This document shows, in pieces, positions 31,795 through 41,874 of a stretch of 64,000 bases of DNA. This DNA is from Campylobacter concisus (GTDB lineage Bacteria > Campylobacterota > Campylobacteria > Campylobacterales > Campylobacteraceae). Within the stretch, counting starts at the first letter, position 1. Each line of letters begins with the position of its first letter. Under the pieces are notes generated by a model that ran no database searches, was not told the DNA's origin, and saw only the letters and a program-made list of their open reading frames with translations. Location of the stretch: contig NZ_CP049270.1 in the NCBI RefSeq assembly GCF_003048595.2, forward strand, positions 496,001 through 560,000. The letters are read 5' to 3'. The position numbers were made by a program, and so were the translations under genes.

Positions 31795-33552
31795 TTAATT
31801 TTTTTGCTCTTTTTCTCTTATCCTTAGTCCTAGCTCCCTAAGCTGTTCGTTGCTAGCGTGGCTTGGTGCCTTTGTTAGTGGGCACTGAGCACGTTGTGTT
31901 TTAGGAAAGGCTATAACATCGCGGATCGAGCTTGCTTTATTTACGAGCATATTTAGCCTATCAAAGCCGATCGCGATACCACCATGTGGAGGCGCACCAA
32001 ATGTCAATGCATCAAGCAAGAAGCCAAATTTCTCACGCTGCTCCTCTTCATCTATGCCAAGAAGCTTAAAGACTTTTTGTTGGATATCGTTTTTATGAAT
32101 TCTTATACTTCCGCCGCCAAGCTCAAAGCCGTTTAGTACGACGTCGTGAGCGATAGAGAGGATATCCTCAAGATCAGGCTCGTCTATATTTTTTGGCATA
32201 GTAAATGGATGGTGCATCGCAGAGTAACTGCCATCGTCGTTTTGCTCAAACATTGGGAAGTCAAGCACCCATAAAAACTCAAGCTTGTCTTGATCGATGA
32301 TACCCATTTGTTCAGCTAGGAAAATTCTAAATCTTCCCATATAATCAAGCACGATTTTTTTCTTGCCAGCGCCAAAGAATACGACGTCACCAACTTTTAG
32401 CTCACATCTTGAGACTATCTCATCAAGATCGCTTTGCTCAAAAAATTTACAAAGTGGTCCTTTTAGTCCTTCTTCTTTCATTTGGAAGTAGCCAAGACCT
32501 TGCGCACCAAATTTACGTACAAATTCCTCAAATCTATTCATCTCGCGCTTACTAAAGATGTTGTCGCCATTTGGCACTTTTAGCGCTTTGATACGGTTTT
32601 TCTTCTTATCTTTTGCGATAGAGCTAAAAATTTCATTGCTTGAGCGCTCGAAAATATCGATCACATCGACCATTTTGAGGTCATATCTAAGGTCTGGCTT
32701 GTCTGAGCCGTAAGTCTCGGTAGCCTCTTTGTAGCTCATGCGTCTAAATGGCGTTTTGATGTCGTATCCGCAGGCTTTAAAGATATCTTTTAGCATCGTC
32801 TCGGCCATATTTATGATATCTTTTTGTTCTACAAAGCTCATTTCGATGTCTATTTGAGTAAATTCTGGTTGTCGATCAGCCCTTAAGTCTTCGTCGCGGA
32901 AGCATTTTGCTATCTGGAAATATTTATCAAAGCCAGAACACATCAAAAGCTGTTTAAATAGCTGTGGGCTTTGTGGGAGCGCGTAAAACTGACCCGGATA
33001 TACACGGCTTGGCACTAGATAGTCTCTCGCTCCTTCTGGAGTTGCGCGTGTTAAAACCGGAGTTTCAAACTCGATAAAGCCCATTTTATCTAGGCTGTTT
33101 CTAGCCGCTATCGCTGCACGAGAACGCATTTTAAAGATATTTTGCAAGCGTTCGCTTCTAAGGTCTAAAAAGCGGTATTTTAGCCTGATGTCCTCGTTTA
33201 CGCTCTCATCACCTATCATAAATGGCAATGCCTCGCTTGGATTTTCGATGATTAGCTCACTTACTATTACTTCTATCTCGCCAGTTTTTAGCTTTGGATT
33301 GGTTAGCCCTTCGCCTCTAGCCCTTACTTTTCCTTTTGCTTTTAAGACATATTCATCTCTTACTTTTGCAGCCACGTCGTGTGCTTCTTTGCTGTCAGCA
33401 GGGTCACAGACTAACTGTATAAGCCCACTAACATCTCTTAAGTCGATGAAAACAACGCCACCGTGGTCTCTATACGTGTTTGCCCAGCCACAAAGTATTA
33501 CTTCTTTGCCGATATCAGCTTTACTAAGATCGGTGCAATAATGACTTCGCAT
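31795..33552 (-). CDS. aspS: Aspartyl-tRNA synthetase (probably non-discriminating)
   Basis: 585 residues, bacterial-type class II synthetase: N-terminal OB anticodon-binding domain (residues 1-105, [19 protein letters not shown]), class II motif 2 [20 protein letters not shown], a GAD insertion domain (about 290-400), and motif 3 with [10 protein letters not shown] near the C-terminus. It charges tRNA-Asp. In Campylobacterota without an asparaginyl-tRNA synthetase the enzyme also charges tRNA-Asn for GatCAB repair; I infer this from the phylum, not from the sequence. ATG at 33552. Confidence 0.95.
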   Translation of the reverse strand: MRSHYCTDLSKADIGKEVILCGWANTYRDHGGVVFIDLRDVSGLIQLVCDPADSKEAHDVAAKVRDEYVLKAKGKVRARGEGLTNPKLKTGEIEVIVSELIIENPSEALPFMIGDESVNEDIRLKYRFLDLRSERLQNIFKMRSRAAIAARNSLDKMGFIEFETPVLTRATPEGARDYLVPSRVYPGQFYALPQSPQLFKQLLMCSGFDKYFQIAKCFRDEDLRADRQPEFTQIDIEMSFVEQKDIINMAETMLKDIFKACGYDIKTPFRRMSYKEATETYGSDKPDLRYDLKMVDVIDIFERSSNEIFSSIAKDKKKNRIKALKVPNGDNIFSKREMNRFEEFVRKFGAQGLGYFQMKEEGLKGPLCKFFEQSDLDEIVSRCELKVGDVVFFGAGKKKIVLDYMGRFRIFLAEQMGIIDQDKLEFLWVLDFPMFEQNDDGSYSAMHHPFTMPKNIDEPDLEDILSIAHDVVLNGFELGGGSIRIHKNDIQQKVFKLLGIDEEEQREKFGFLLDALTFGAPPHGGIAIGFDRLNMLVNKASSIRDVIAFPKTQRAQCPLTKAPSHASNEQLRELGLRIREKEQKN

Positions 33553-33644
33553 AAAATGCTCCTTTGCAATGTTTTTTAGGCAATTATAGTCGCTTTTTTC
33601 TTTTGAAAAGCTTTGTTAAAATAAAATATGTTACAATCATTTCT

Positions 33645-34520
33645 ATGAAAAATGAACAAAAATTTAATACCACAAACGCCAAAAAAGTGGGACTTATTGC
33701 CAAAGATTATCCATTGTTTAGGCAAGATTTAAAAAAGCTAGAAAAAATTTTATCAAAGTATAACGCAGAAATTTTGCTTGAAAAAAATTGTGCCAAGCGT
33801 ATAGAAAAAGATGGTTTTGAGCTTATAAAATTAGCTAAAGAGTGTGAATTTTTGATCACACTTGGCGGTGATGGCACTATAATCTCGACTTGTAGAAAAC
33901 TAGCTCATATCTCGCCACTTGTCCTTGGCATACACGCTGGTAAGCTAGGCTTTTTGACGGATATCACGATAAATGAGAGTGAGAAATTTTTTAAAGACTT
34001 TTTTGATAATAAATTTGAGGTAGAAACGCCTTTTATGCTTGATGTGACGCTTCACAAAAATGATGGCAAAACTGAGCAAAAGATAGCATTTAACGACGCA
34101 GTCATCGTTAGTAAAAATGGCGGCTCGATGACGCATATCGAGGCGTTTTTAAATGAAAAATACTTTAACTCATATTATGGTGACGGCGTTATAGTAGCGA
34201 CACCTGCTGGAACAACGGCATATAACATGAGCGCAAATGGCCCTATTATCTATCCATTAAGCGAAGTTTTTACAGTAACTCCCATCTGCTCGCACTCACT
34301 TACACAGCGCCCAGTTGTACTTACAAAAAATCACACGGTTAAATTTAGAACAAATAGCGACGCCATTTTAGTAATAGACGGACAAGATAGATTTGATATG
34401 AGTAAAATTTCAGCCGTTAGCATGAGCCTTAGCAACAAAAAAGCGAGGCTGATACGCCACATCGGCAGGGATTATTTTCAAATTTTAAAAGAGAAACTTC
34501 ACTGGGGTTATAATGATTGA
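33645..34520 (+). CDS. nadK: NAD kinase
   Basis: About 291 residues from ATG 33645 ([18 protein letters not shown]); the longer frame from 33564 reads through a region that resembles a leader and not protein. The NAD kinase signature GGDGT is in [17 protein letters not shown], followed by GKLGFLTD and the second motif [22 protein letters not shown]. It phosphorylates NAD to NADP in the cytoplasm. Divergent from aspS and overlapping recN by 8 bp, as in C. jejuni Cj0641-Cj0642. Confidence 0.93.
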   Translation: MKNEQKFNTTNAKKVGLIAKDYPLFRQDLKKLEKILSKYNAEILLEKNCAKRIEKDGFELIKLAKECEFLITLGGDGTIISTCRKLAHISPLVLGIHAGKLGFLTDITINESEKFFKDFFDNKFEVETPFMLDVTLHKNDGKTEQKIAFNDAVIVSKNGGSMTHIEAFLNEKYFNSYYGDGVIVATPAGTTAYNMSANGPIIYPLSEVFTVTPICSHSLTQRPVVLTKNHTVKFRTNSDAILVIDGQDRFDMSKISAVSMSLSNKKARLIRHIGRDYFQILKEKLHWGYND

Positions 34521-36033
34521 TCGAATTTTGATTAAAGATTATCTAAATTTTAAAAATGTCGAGCTAAATTTCAAAGAGGGTCTTAGCGTATTTACGGGCG
34601 TTAGCGGCGCTGGTAAGTCGGTGCTAATGAGCGCGATAATGGCTGTTTTTGGGCTAAAAGATAGCGAGGCAAGGCTAATAGAAGCTGATGTGGAGCATAA
34701 ATTTGAGCTTGATGAGTTTGGCATAGAAAACGAAGAGGTTAATATTTTTAAGCTTTTAAAAGATAAGAGCACGAGATATTTTATAAATCAGCAAGCCATT
34801 TCAAAGAAAAATTTAGCCCAAGTGGCGCGCGAGCATATCAAATATCTCTCGGCAAAAGAGGCAAACGAGTTTGAAAATGAGAAATTTCTAAATTTGCTTG
34901 ATAGGCTAGAAATTTCGAAAAATGAGAAATTTAAAGAAACAAAGCAGGAATTTGAAGAGGTCTTTTTGGAATTTTCTAAAATTTCAAAAGAGCTAGCCAC
35001 TATAAAAGAGGAAGAGAAAAAGGTCGAGGAGCTAAAGGAGCTTGCTAGCTTTGAGATCGAGAAGATAAAAAGTGTAGGGCCTAAAAAAGGTGAGTTTGAA
35101 GAGCTTATGGAAACTAAAAAGAGGCTTAGTAAAAAGGATAAGATAAATGAGGCGTGGGCTAGAGCTGATCGGATATTTGAGCTAGAGCATAGCGTAAATG
35201 AGGCACTAAATATCAGCGACCTTGATAGCGGCTTTTTTGAAGATGCGATGAACGAGCTAAGGGTCGCAAGAGATAGCCTAAATATGGAGGAGCTTGACGA
35301 TGTCGACGTGGAGAGCGTGCTTGATAGGATAGAAGCGCTAAATGCCATCATCAGGCGCTATGGCAGCGAGGAGGAGGCGTTAGAAGCGCTTTCTAAAAAA
35401 GAAAAAGAGCTTGCCAGATATGAAAATTTAAGCTTTGAAAAGAGCGAGCTAGAGAAGAAATTTGAAATTTTAAGCAAAAAGGCAAATGAGCTAGCCAGTG
35501 CTTTAAGCAAGGCAAGGAGCGTAAATTTAAAAGAGCTTGAGGCGATGATAAATTTATACCTAAAAGAGCTTTATATGCCAGATATTACGCTGAGTATTGA
35601 GGCTAAAAAGCTTGATATCTTGGGGCTTGATGAGGTTTATCTAAATTTAAATGAGACCTCACTTAAAAATTTAAGCTCAGGCGAGCTAAACCGCCTAAGG
35701 CTGGCCTTCATAGCTGCCTCTAGCGAGATCACAAAAACTGGTGGTGATGTCATTATTTTAGATGAAATAGATGCAAATTTAAGTGGAAAAGAGGCGATGA
35801 GTATCGCAAATGTCTTGCTTAAGCTCGCAAATTTTTATCAAATTTTTGCCATTTCACATCAGCCACAGCTTAGCTCAAAGGCAAATTCACACTTTTTGGT
35901 AGAGCGTCACGGAGAAAACTCGGTCGTAAGAGAGCTCGATAAAGAGGAGCGTGTAAACGAGCTTGCGCGTATGATAAGCGGCGAACATATAAGCGAAGAA
36001 GCAATAAATTTTGCTAAAGGGCTTTTAAAGTAG
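34513..36033 (+). CDS. recN: DNA repair ATPase RecN
   Basis: 506 residues of the SMC-like RecN family. Walker [14 protein letters not shown] (near 30-42), a long central coiled coil (about 130-360, Lys/Glu-rich, hence many opposite-strand shadow frames), and the C-terminal ABC half with [14 protein letters not shown] (signature), [16 protein letters not shown] (Walker B), ISHQPQLSS (switch His). It is somewhat shorter than E. coli RecN (about 550). RecN gathers DNA ends at double-strand breaks. Overlaps nadK by 8 bp. Confidence 0.93.
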   Translation: MIDRILIKDYLNFKNVELNFKEGLSVFTGVSGAGKSVLMSAIMAVFGLKDSEARLIEADVEHKFELDEFGIENEEVNIFKLLKDKSTRYFINQQAISKKNLAQVAREHIKYLSAKEANEFENEKFLNLLDRLEISKNEKFKETKQEFEEVFLEFSKISKELATIKEEEKKVEELKELASFEIEKIKSVGPKKGEFEELMETKKRLSKKDKINEAWARADRIFELEHSVNEALNISDLDSGFFEDAMNELRVARDSLNMEELDDVDVESVLDRIEALNAIIRRYGSEEEALEALSKKEKELARYENLSFEKSELEKKFEILSKKANELASALSKARSVNLKELEAMINLYLKELYMPDITLSIEAKKLDILGLDEVYLNLNETSLKNLSSGELNRLRLAFIAASSEITKTGGDVIILDEIDANLSGKEAMSIANVLLKLANFYQIFAISHQPQLSSKANSHFLVERHGENSVVRELDKEERVNELARMISGEHISEEAINFAKGLLK

Positions 36034-36121
36034 CTTAATTTAAATTATTAATTTAAGCTTTGTAAATAAATTTATTTGATAAAATCGCCACTAATTTGAT
36101 AAAAATTTTTGTAGGAATAAT

Positions 36122-37378
36122 ATGGAAAGAATCCTTGTAGTTGATGATAATAAGGCGTTAGCAAAGCTGATTGTTATGCAAATGGAAAAGACTATTGATG
36201 AGATGGCAATTGATGTCGCATATAGTTTTGCCGAGGCTAAGACATTAATTAGCGAGCATGACAAAGATTATTTTATGACTATTTTGGATTTAAATTTACC
36301 AGATGCTCCAAATGGAGAGATCGTTGATTATGCGCTTTCCAAAGGACTTTCGGCTATCGTTTTAACAGGTAGCATTGACGATGAAACAAGGCAAAATTTT
36401 ATAAATAAAGATATTGTGGATTATGTTTATAAAGGGAATATGGACGATATCAACTATATCTTTCAAATGATAAATAGACTGAGCAAAAATAGACAATACA
36501 ATGTTTTGGTTGTTGAAGACTCGCTTCCTTTTAGAAATATGATAAAAAAGATATTAACCAGCCTTCAGTTTAAAGTCTTGGCCGCAGCTCACGGCGAAGA
36601 GGCGATGAATTATTTTGCGGATAATCCTGATATAAATCTTATAATAACTGATTATAGAATGCCAGTAAAAGATGGCCTTGAAGTTTTAAAAGAGGTCAGA
36701 AAAGAAAAAGATAAAAATAGTCTTGGCGTAATTGTTATGACATCGCCTAGCGAAAAGACTGACGCATCAATATTTTTAAAAAATGGTGCGAGCGATTTTA
36801 TAGCAAAGCCATTTTCAAAAGAAGAGCTAATATGCCGCGTTAATAATACGATCGAAGCTATGGAAAATATAAACAAAATAGCAAATTTTGCAAATCGCGA
36901 CTTCTTAACCGGAGTTTATAATAGAAGATTTTTTTATTCTGACGTAGAAGAGTATGTTCAAGTAGCTGAAGAGGCTAATGAGCCTTACGCTTTTGCAATG
37001 ATTGATGTTGATTATTTTAAGAAGATAAATGATAAATATGGCCATGATGGCGGAGATAAGGTACTAAAATCAATCGCAAAAATTTTAAATGACAATACAA
37101 AAGGAAGCGATATCGTTGCTAGATTTGGCGGTGAAGAATTTTGCGTTGTCCTTAAAAAGATAAATAAAGAAGAAGCTGTTAAATTTTTTGTAAATTTACG
37201 AGCCAAAGTGGCTGAAAATGAAGTAACTATAAAAAAGGAAAAAGTAAAAGTTACTATATCAATAGGTGTATCTTTTGGCAATGGGCATTGCGAGATAGAC
37301 GATATGCTTGAGGCTTGCGATTCAGCACTTTACACCGCAAAAGAAAATGGTAGAAATAGAGTAGAAATAGCTTTATGA
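36122..37378 (+). CDS. cbrR: Double-receiver diguanylate cyclase response regulator (CbrR-like)
   Basis: 418 residues: receiver 1 (1-118, phospho-site D56 in TILDLNLP), receiver 2 (127-245, D177 in IITDYRMP, K229 in AKPF) and GGDEF domain (about 255-418; GGEEF at 336-340, DYFKKINDKYGHDGGD). The RxxD inhibitory site five residues before GGEEF reads KGSD, so product inhibition is probably absent. It makes cyclic-di-GMP when phosphorylated. Same place and domain order as C. jejuni Cj0643 (CbrR, bile resistance as I recall). Preceded by a AGGAATA ribosome binding site and overlapping tatD by 4 bp. Confidence 0.9.
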   Translation: MERILVVDDNKALAKLIVMQMEKTIDEMAIDVAYSFAEAKTLISEHDKDYFMTILDLNLPDAPNGEIVDYALSKGLSAIVLTGSIDDETRQNFINKDIVDYVYKGNMDDINYIFQMINRLSKNRQYNVLVVEDSLPFRNMIKKILTSLQFKVLAAAHGEEAMNYFADNPDINLIITDYRMPVKDGLEVLKEVRKEKDKNSLGVIVMTSPSEKTDASIFLKNGASDFIAKPFSKEELICRVNNTIEAMENINKIANFANRDFLTGVYNRRFFYSDVEEYVQVAEEANEPYAFAMIDVDYFKKINDKYGHDGGDKVLKSIAKILNDNTKGSDIVARFGGEEFCVVLKKINKEEAVKFFVNLRAKVAENEVTIKKEKVKVTISIGVSFGNGHCEIDDMLEACDSALYTAKENGRNRVEIAL

Positions 37379-38160
37379 TTATAGATACGCATTGTCATTT
37401 AGATAGTAAAGTTTATGATCCTGACCTTGATAAAATTTTAGATGAAGCTAGAAATTTAGGGCTAAAAGGCTTTATTATCCCGGGAGCTGATATCAATGAT
37501 TTACCAAAAGCGGCTAAAATAGCGCATGAAAATTCTGACATTTTCTTTGCTGCTGGAGTTCATCCATATGATAAAGAGAGTTTTAGTATTGAAATTTTAA
37601 GAAATTTTGCTAAAGATGAAAAGTGTGTGGCGATTGGTGAATGTGGTCTAGACTACTTTCGCTTACCAAAAGATGAAAATGAAAAGATAAAAGAAAAAGA
37701 GGATCAAAAACGTATTTTTTTAGCTCAACTTGATTTAGCTGTTGAGTTAAAAAAACCCGTTATTCTTCACATTAGGGAGGCTAATGAGGACTCTTTTAAT
37801 ATCTTAAAAGAGTATGCACCAAAGCTTGAAGCTGGAGCGATTTTGCACTGTTATAATGCTTCGCCACTTCTTTTAGAGCTTTGTAAATTTGGGAATTTTT
37901 ACTTTGGCATAGGCGGTGTTTTAACATTTAAAAATGCTAAAAATTTAGTCGAAATTTTGCCAAAAATCCCATTTGACAGGATAGTTATTGAAACTGACGC
38001 TCCTTATCTCACGCCAGAACCAAATCGTGGTAAGAGAAATGAGCCGGCGTTTACGACATTTGTTGCTAAAAAGATAGCTGAAATTTTAAACCTTGAGTTT
38101 GAAGTTGTTTGTGAAAAAACTTCGAATAATGCCAAAAGGTTGTTTAAGTGCTTTGCTTAA
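37375..38160 (+). CDS. tatD: TatD-family metal-dependent nuclease
   Basis: 261 residues with the TatD hydrolase pattern: IDTHCHLDS (metal His pair), FAAGVHPYD, AIGECGLDYFR, PVILHIREAN, LHCYNASP, and IETDAPYLTPEPNRGKRNEP near the C-terminus. Such enzymes are 3'-5' DNA exonucleases or tRNA/DNA quality-control hydrolases. It overlaps the CbrR-like gene by 4 bp (ATGA), indicating co-translation; conserved neighbour order Cj0643-Cj0644. Confidence 0.92.
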   Translation: MIIDTHCHLDSKVYDPDLDKILDEARNLGLKGFIIPGADINDLPKAAKIAHENSDIFFAAGVHPYDKESFSIEILRNFAKDEKCVAIGECGLDYFRLPKDENEKIKEKEDQKRIFLAQLDLAVELKKPVILHIREANEDSFNILKEYAPKLEAGAILHCYNASPLLLELCKFGNFYFGIGGVLTFKNAKNLVEILPKIPFDRIVIETDAPYLTPEPNRGKRNEPAFTTFVAKKIAEILNLEFEVVCEKTSNNAKRLFKCFA

Positions 38161-38224
38161 ATTTTGAGCGTTGCACTTGTTTAAGATGCTAGCATCTTAA
38201 GTTTTGACACGAAAAAGGATAGAA

Positions 38225-39436
38225 ATGAAAGCAATGCTTAAAATATTTTTAATATTTGCATGTAGTACCTTGCTACTGGCAAATACGCCTGAAAAGAGCT
38301 CATACGATACTCAGGTAAAAATTTTAAAAGAGCTGGATATTGACGCTAGCTTTATGAAGACTTCTCACTATGCAAAGATGAGGCAAGGTATCAAACAATC
38401 ACAACTTGAAACATTTACAGAAGCTCTAAAAAATGGTTATATGTATATACCGATGGTAAAAGAGCAGATCAAAAAATCAGGCGTACCTGAGTCATTCTTT
38501 TATCTAGCTATGATAGAATCAGGCTTTTCAAATCACACAGTCTCAAACGCAAAAGCTACTGGCATGTGGCAGTTTATGGAGCAAACGGCTAGACTGCATG
38601 GTCTAAAGGTAGGACAGTATGTCGATGAGAGAAAAGATCCAGTAGAGTCTACTGTTGCAGCTACAAATTATCTAAGATCACTGAAAAATCAATTTGGTAA
38701 GTGGTATCTAGCAGCTATGGCTTATAACTGCGGCGATGGTGCGTTAAAAAGAGCTATACAAAAAGCTGGCACAGATGATCTTGTAACACTTCTTGATGCG
38801 GAGAAAAAATACCTTCCAGCCGAAACTAGAAATTTTGTTATTAAAATTTTAAGAGCAGCGTATACCGCAAAAGACGCGGACTTCTTGATGTCTAAAGATT
38901 CATCTTTGTTAAACATAAACGGAGGACTAAAGCTTGTAAAAGTAAAAGTACCTGGCGGTACAAATTTAGCTCAAATAGGCGATAGTATCGGCCTTAGTAC
39001 AAAAAAGATGAAAAATAACAACCCGCATTTAAAATTTGTATTTACTCCACCAACTCTAAAAGATTATTATGTTTATATCCCTGAAAATAAAAAGCAGCTT
39101 TTTGCAGAAAATTTCAAGCCATTTAACGGTAAAAATAATTTTTATACCTACGTTGTAAAAAAAGGCGAAACATTACTTTCTATCTCTAAAAAAACAGGTG
39201 TTAGTCATAGAGCGATCAAGGACTACAACGAGCTTAGCACAAATGCCGTAAGCTATAATCAAAAACTAATTATTCCATTTTCTGCCCAAAATAAATCTCA
39301 AAACTATATAGTTCAAACTGGTGATACGATAGCTTCTTTATCTAAAAAATTTAATGTAAGCGAAAAAGATTTAAAAGATGCAAATTCTTTTGCTAGTTCA
39401 AATTTAAATGTTGGAGCAAATATTGTCATACCATAA
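38225..39436 (+). CDS. mltD: Membrane-bound lytic transglycosylase MltD-like with LysM domains
   Basis: About 403 residues from ATG 38225, which has AAGGA at the right distance (an in-frame ATG at 38204 does not). A hydrophobic leader (MKAMLKIFLIFACSTLLLA) is followed by the SLT domain: FFYLAMIESGFSNH with catalytic Glu, ATGMWQFMEQTARLHGL, AAMAYNCGDGALKRA. Two LysM modules follow (TYVVKKGETLLSISKKTGVSHRAI; NYIVQTGDTIASLSKKFNVSEKDL). It cleaves glycan strands of murein at the envelope. Tail overlaps the next gene. Confidence 0.9.
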   Translation: MKAMLKIFLIFACSTLLLANTPEKSSYDTQVKILKELDIDASFMKTSHYAKMRQGIKQSQLETFTEALKNGYMYIPMVKEQIKKSGVPESFFYLAMIESGFSNHTVSNAKATGMWQFMEQTARLHGLKVGQYVDERKDPVESTVAATNYLRSLKNQFGKWYLAAMAYNCGDGALKRAIQKAGTDDLVTLLDAEKKYLPAETRNFVIKILRAAYTAKDADFLMSKDSSLLNINGGLKLVKVKVPGGTNLAQIGDSIGLSTKKMKNNNPHLKFVFTPPTLKDYYVYIPENKKQLFAENFKPFNGKNNFYTYVVKKGETLLSISKKTGVSHRAIKDYNELSTNAVSYNQKLIIPFSAQNKSQNYIVQTGDTIASLSKKFNVSEKDLKDANSFASSNLNVGANIVIP

Positions 39437-40280
39437 GAGCCTAAAATTTTATATAGGGCTAAGTTTTACTCTTCTAGTTACTGGTTGCTCTTGGAACGGG
39501 GCACCATTTACACCAAGTGGCCCAACTAATGTAAAGGGCAACAATTCAGCTTCTATCCAAAAAGCAACAATGAGACCTTACACTATAAATGGCAAAACAT
39601 ACTACCCAACCGTTGTAAGCGTGGGTGATAAGGCAAGTGGTACGGCAAGCTGGTATGGTCCAAATTTTCATGGCAAAACAACCTCAAACGGCGAAATTTA
39701 TAATATGTACAACATGACTGCAGCACACAAAACTTTGCCGATGAATACGATCCTTAAAGTAACAAATTTAAGAAATCAAAAAAGCGTCATTGTTCGTGTA
39801 AATGATCGCGGACCTTTTGTGGCTGATAGAGTTTTAGACCTTTCAAAGGCGGCTGCAACTAAACTTGATATTATCGGTACAGGCACGGCTCCGGTCAGTA
39901 TGGAAGTCATAGGCTTTAATGAAGATATTAATGCTGTTGCAAGCATTAATACTCAAGTAAAACCAACAAGCACTGGCATAAAAGTGCCAAATCCAGTCTC
40001 TCCGACAGCTCCAACTGGAGGCATTATTATTTCGTCAGAGCAACGAGTCGTAGGTGGAGATTTTATGGTGCAAATTGGCTCATTTAAAAACCTTGAGGGC
40101 GCAAACAGATATCAAAGAGAACATCAAAGCATAGATGGCTATAAGTCGGTAGTTAAGACATTTACTATAGATGGATCTACCATTTATAGAGTATTTTTAA
40201 ATGGCTTTAGAAGTGAGGACGAGGCCAGGGATTATGCAAGAAGCGGTAAATTCCAAGGTGCATTTATAGTAAGAGGCTAG
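39423..40280 (+). CDS. rlpA: RlpA-like septal lipoprotein with SPOR domain
   Basis: About 285 residues from TTG 39423, preferred because GGAG lies 6 nt before it (an ATG at 39408 lacks a site). Lipobox LLVTGC places the lipidated cysteine near residue 22. The double-psi beta-barrel of RlpA (GTASWYGPNFHGKTTSNGEIYNMYN...NDRGPFVADRVLDLS) follows, then a C-terminal SPOR domain (DFMVQIGSFKNLEGANRY..., about 205-285) that binds denuded glycans at the septum. RlpA-type proteins cut such glycans. Overlaps the MltD-like gene by 14 bp, which is consistent with joint envelope action. Confidence 0.88.
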   Translation: MSYHKSLKFYIGLSFTLLVTGCSWNGAPFTPSGPTNVKGNNSASIQKATMRPYTINGKTYYPTVVSVGDKASGTASWYGPNFHGKTTSNGEIYNMYNMTAAHKTLPMNTILKVTNLRNQKSVIVRVNDRGPFVADRVLDLSKAAATKLDIIGTGTAPVSMEVIGFNEDINAVASINTQVKPTSTGIKVPNPVSPTAPTGGIIISSEQRVVGGDFMVQIGSFKNLEGANRYQREHQSIDGYKSVVKTFTIDGSTIYRVFLNGFRSEDEARDYARSGKFQGAFIVRG

Positions 40281-40283
40281 GGC

Positions 40284-40871
40284 GTGAGAGAAGAAATTTT
40301 AGAATTAACTAGAAATACAAAAGAGACACAAATCTCAATGAAACTTAAAATTTATGGCTCTGGTGTTGCAAAGATAGATACTGGCATTGGTTTTTTTGAC
40401 CATATGCTTGAAGCTTTTACAAAGCATTCTTTGCTTGATCTTGAAATTTCATGCAAGGGCGACACGCATGTGGATTTTCACCACAGCGTTGAGGATGTTG
40501 GCATAGTTTTGGGTCAGCTTTTAAAAGAGGCCTTGTACCCTTTAAGTGGCGTTGAGAGATTTGGTGAGGCAAGCGTTGTTATGGATGAGGCGGCTGTTTT
40601 TTGTGCGTTAGATCTTAGCAACAGAGCCTACCTCGTATATGAAAATTTTAATGAAAATGCCAAAGTAGGGGAGTTTGACACTGAGCTTGTGGAAGAGTTT
40701 TTTAGGGCAGTTGCTATAAATTCTGGTATCACGCTTCATCTAAATCAAATTCGTGGTAAAAACACTCACCACATCATCGAAGCAACGTTTAAATCATTCG
40801 CCGTCGCACTTCGTAGAGCGCTTGCTAAAAACGCAAGAATAGGCACGCCAAGCACAAAGGGTGTTTTATGA
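40284..40871 (+). CDS. hisB: Imidazoleglycerol-phosphate dehydratase
   Basis: 195 residues, monofunctional HisB (no phosphatase half). Motifs: GIGFFDHMLEAFTKHS, GDTHVDFHHSVEDVGI with the metal-binding histidines, and KNTHHIIEATFKSFAVALR. It catalyses the seventh step of histidine synthesis. It begins with GTG at 40284 only 3 bp after rlpA and overlaps kdsC by 4 bp, so a histidine gene is embedded in an envelope operon; in C. jejuni hisB is elsewhere. Confidence 0.93.
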   Translation: MREEILELTRNTKETQISMKLKIYGSGVAKIDTGIGFFDHMLEAFTKHSLLDLEISCKGDTHVDFHHSVEDVGIVLGQLLKEALYPLSGVERFGEASVVMDEAAVFCALDLSNRAYLVYENFNENAKVGEFDTELVEEFFRAVAINSGITLHLNQIRGKNTHHIIEATFKSFAVALRRALAKNARIGTPSTKGVL

Positions 40872-41356
40872 TAGAGATTATATTTTTAGATGTTGATGGC
40901 TGCCTGACTGATGGCAAGATCATCTACAATGCAAACGGCGAAGAGCTTAAATTTTTTGATGTAAAAGATGGCTATGCGATAGAAAGCTGGCTAAAGCTTG
41001 GTAAAAAAGTAGCTATCATCACTGGCAGAAAGTCAGCCATCGTTGAGCGAAGGGCTGAAGATCTAAAGATAAATCACGTCTATCAAGGTGTTGGTGATAA
41101 ATTTGAAGTGGCGAGCGAGATATTAAAATTTGAAGGGCTTAGCTTTAAAAACGCAGCAGCTATCGGCGATGACTACAATGACCATAAAATTTTAGACGCT
41201 GTTGCTTGGAGTTTTAAGCCAAAAGACGCGATAAAAGAGCTTGATGTAAAGACAAAACTAAAGCACAAAGGTGGCAATGGCGCGGTTAGAGAGATGATCG
41301 AGCTTATTATAAAATCAGAAAATTTATATGACGAGTGGTCGAAGCGTTGGTTGTAA
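40868..41356 (+). CDS. kdsC: KDO-8-phosphate phosphatase (HAD family)
   Basis: 162 residues. HAD motif 1 FLDVDGCLTDGKI (nucleophile D8, acid D10), motif 2 IITGRKS, conserved Lys near VGDKFEV, and motif 4 AAIGDDYNDHKIL. There is no cap domain, as in the tetrameric KdsC group. It makes KDO for lipid A inner core. The next gene (LptC) starts 22 bp before this one ends. Confidence 0.9.
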   Translation: MIEIIFLDVDGCLTDGKIIYNANGEELKFFDVKDGYAIESWLKLGKKVAIITGRKSAIVERRAEDLKINHVYQGVGDKFEVASEILKFEGLSFKNAAAIGDDYNDHKILDAVAWSFKPKDAIKELDVKTKLKHKGGNGAVREMIELIIKSENLYDEWSKRWL

Positions 41357-41874
41357 AAATTTTCTACTTCGTCGTGGCTATTTTTAGTGTCGTGATGATA
41401 TTTTTGGCAGCTCAAGATCCATACCTTGCAAATGTTTTAAAGATCGACACAAAGATATCAAATATGCAAATAAATGATGTGATAGATTATGAGATAAATT
41501 CCACAAAAATAAGCGGAGTCTACGAGGCTGATGAGCTAAATAGATACAATGATAAAGATGAATTTTTGAGTTTTAAAGCAAAAATTTTAAGAGGAAATTT
41601 AAAACATTTTCTAAGCTCAGACAAAGCAATCTCACAAAATGATGAAATCATCTTTCAAAAGAATGCGAACTATGAAAACAACGATAGTTTGAGATTTATA
41701 AGTGACGAAGTGATATATGGAACAAAAACAAAAATAGTAAGATCTGAAGCAAATTTCACGCTCATAAGAAATAATGATAAGGCACTGGGTGAGAGTGGAA
41801 GCTATGATCTTGGCAAAAAACAAACGCAGGTAAAAGGGTTAAGGGCATGGGTAGAAGAAAATCAGCGATTTTAG
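41335..41874 (+). CDS. lptC: LptC-like LPS export protein
   Basis: 179 residues, GTG start at 41335. One N-terminal membrane helix (IFYFVVAIFSVVMIFLA) anchors a periplasmic beta-jellyroll: ISNMQINDVIDYEINSTKISGVYEADELNRY..., typical of LptC. LptC takes LPS from LptBFG and hands it to LptA. It overlaps kdsC by 22 bp and LptA by 28 bp, so all three are translationally linked. Assignment rests on fold-like features and on the lptA neighbour, because the family is diverged. Confidence 0.75.
   Translation: MVEALVVKIFYFVVAIFSVVMIFLAAQDPYLANVLKIDTKISNMQINDVIDYEINSTKISGVYEADELNRYNDKDEFLSFKAKILRGNLKHFLSSDKAISQNDEIIFQKNANYENNDSLRFISDEVIYGTKTKIVRSEANFTLIRNNDKALGESGSYDLGKKQTQVKGLRAWVEENQRF

Noticed and set aside
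34788-35351. 187-residue serine-rich reverse ORF inside recN
   Set aside because: It mirrors the Lys/Glu coiled coil of RecN; serine/leucine-rich shadows are typical.
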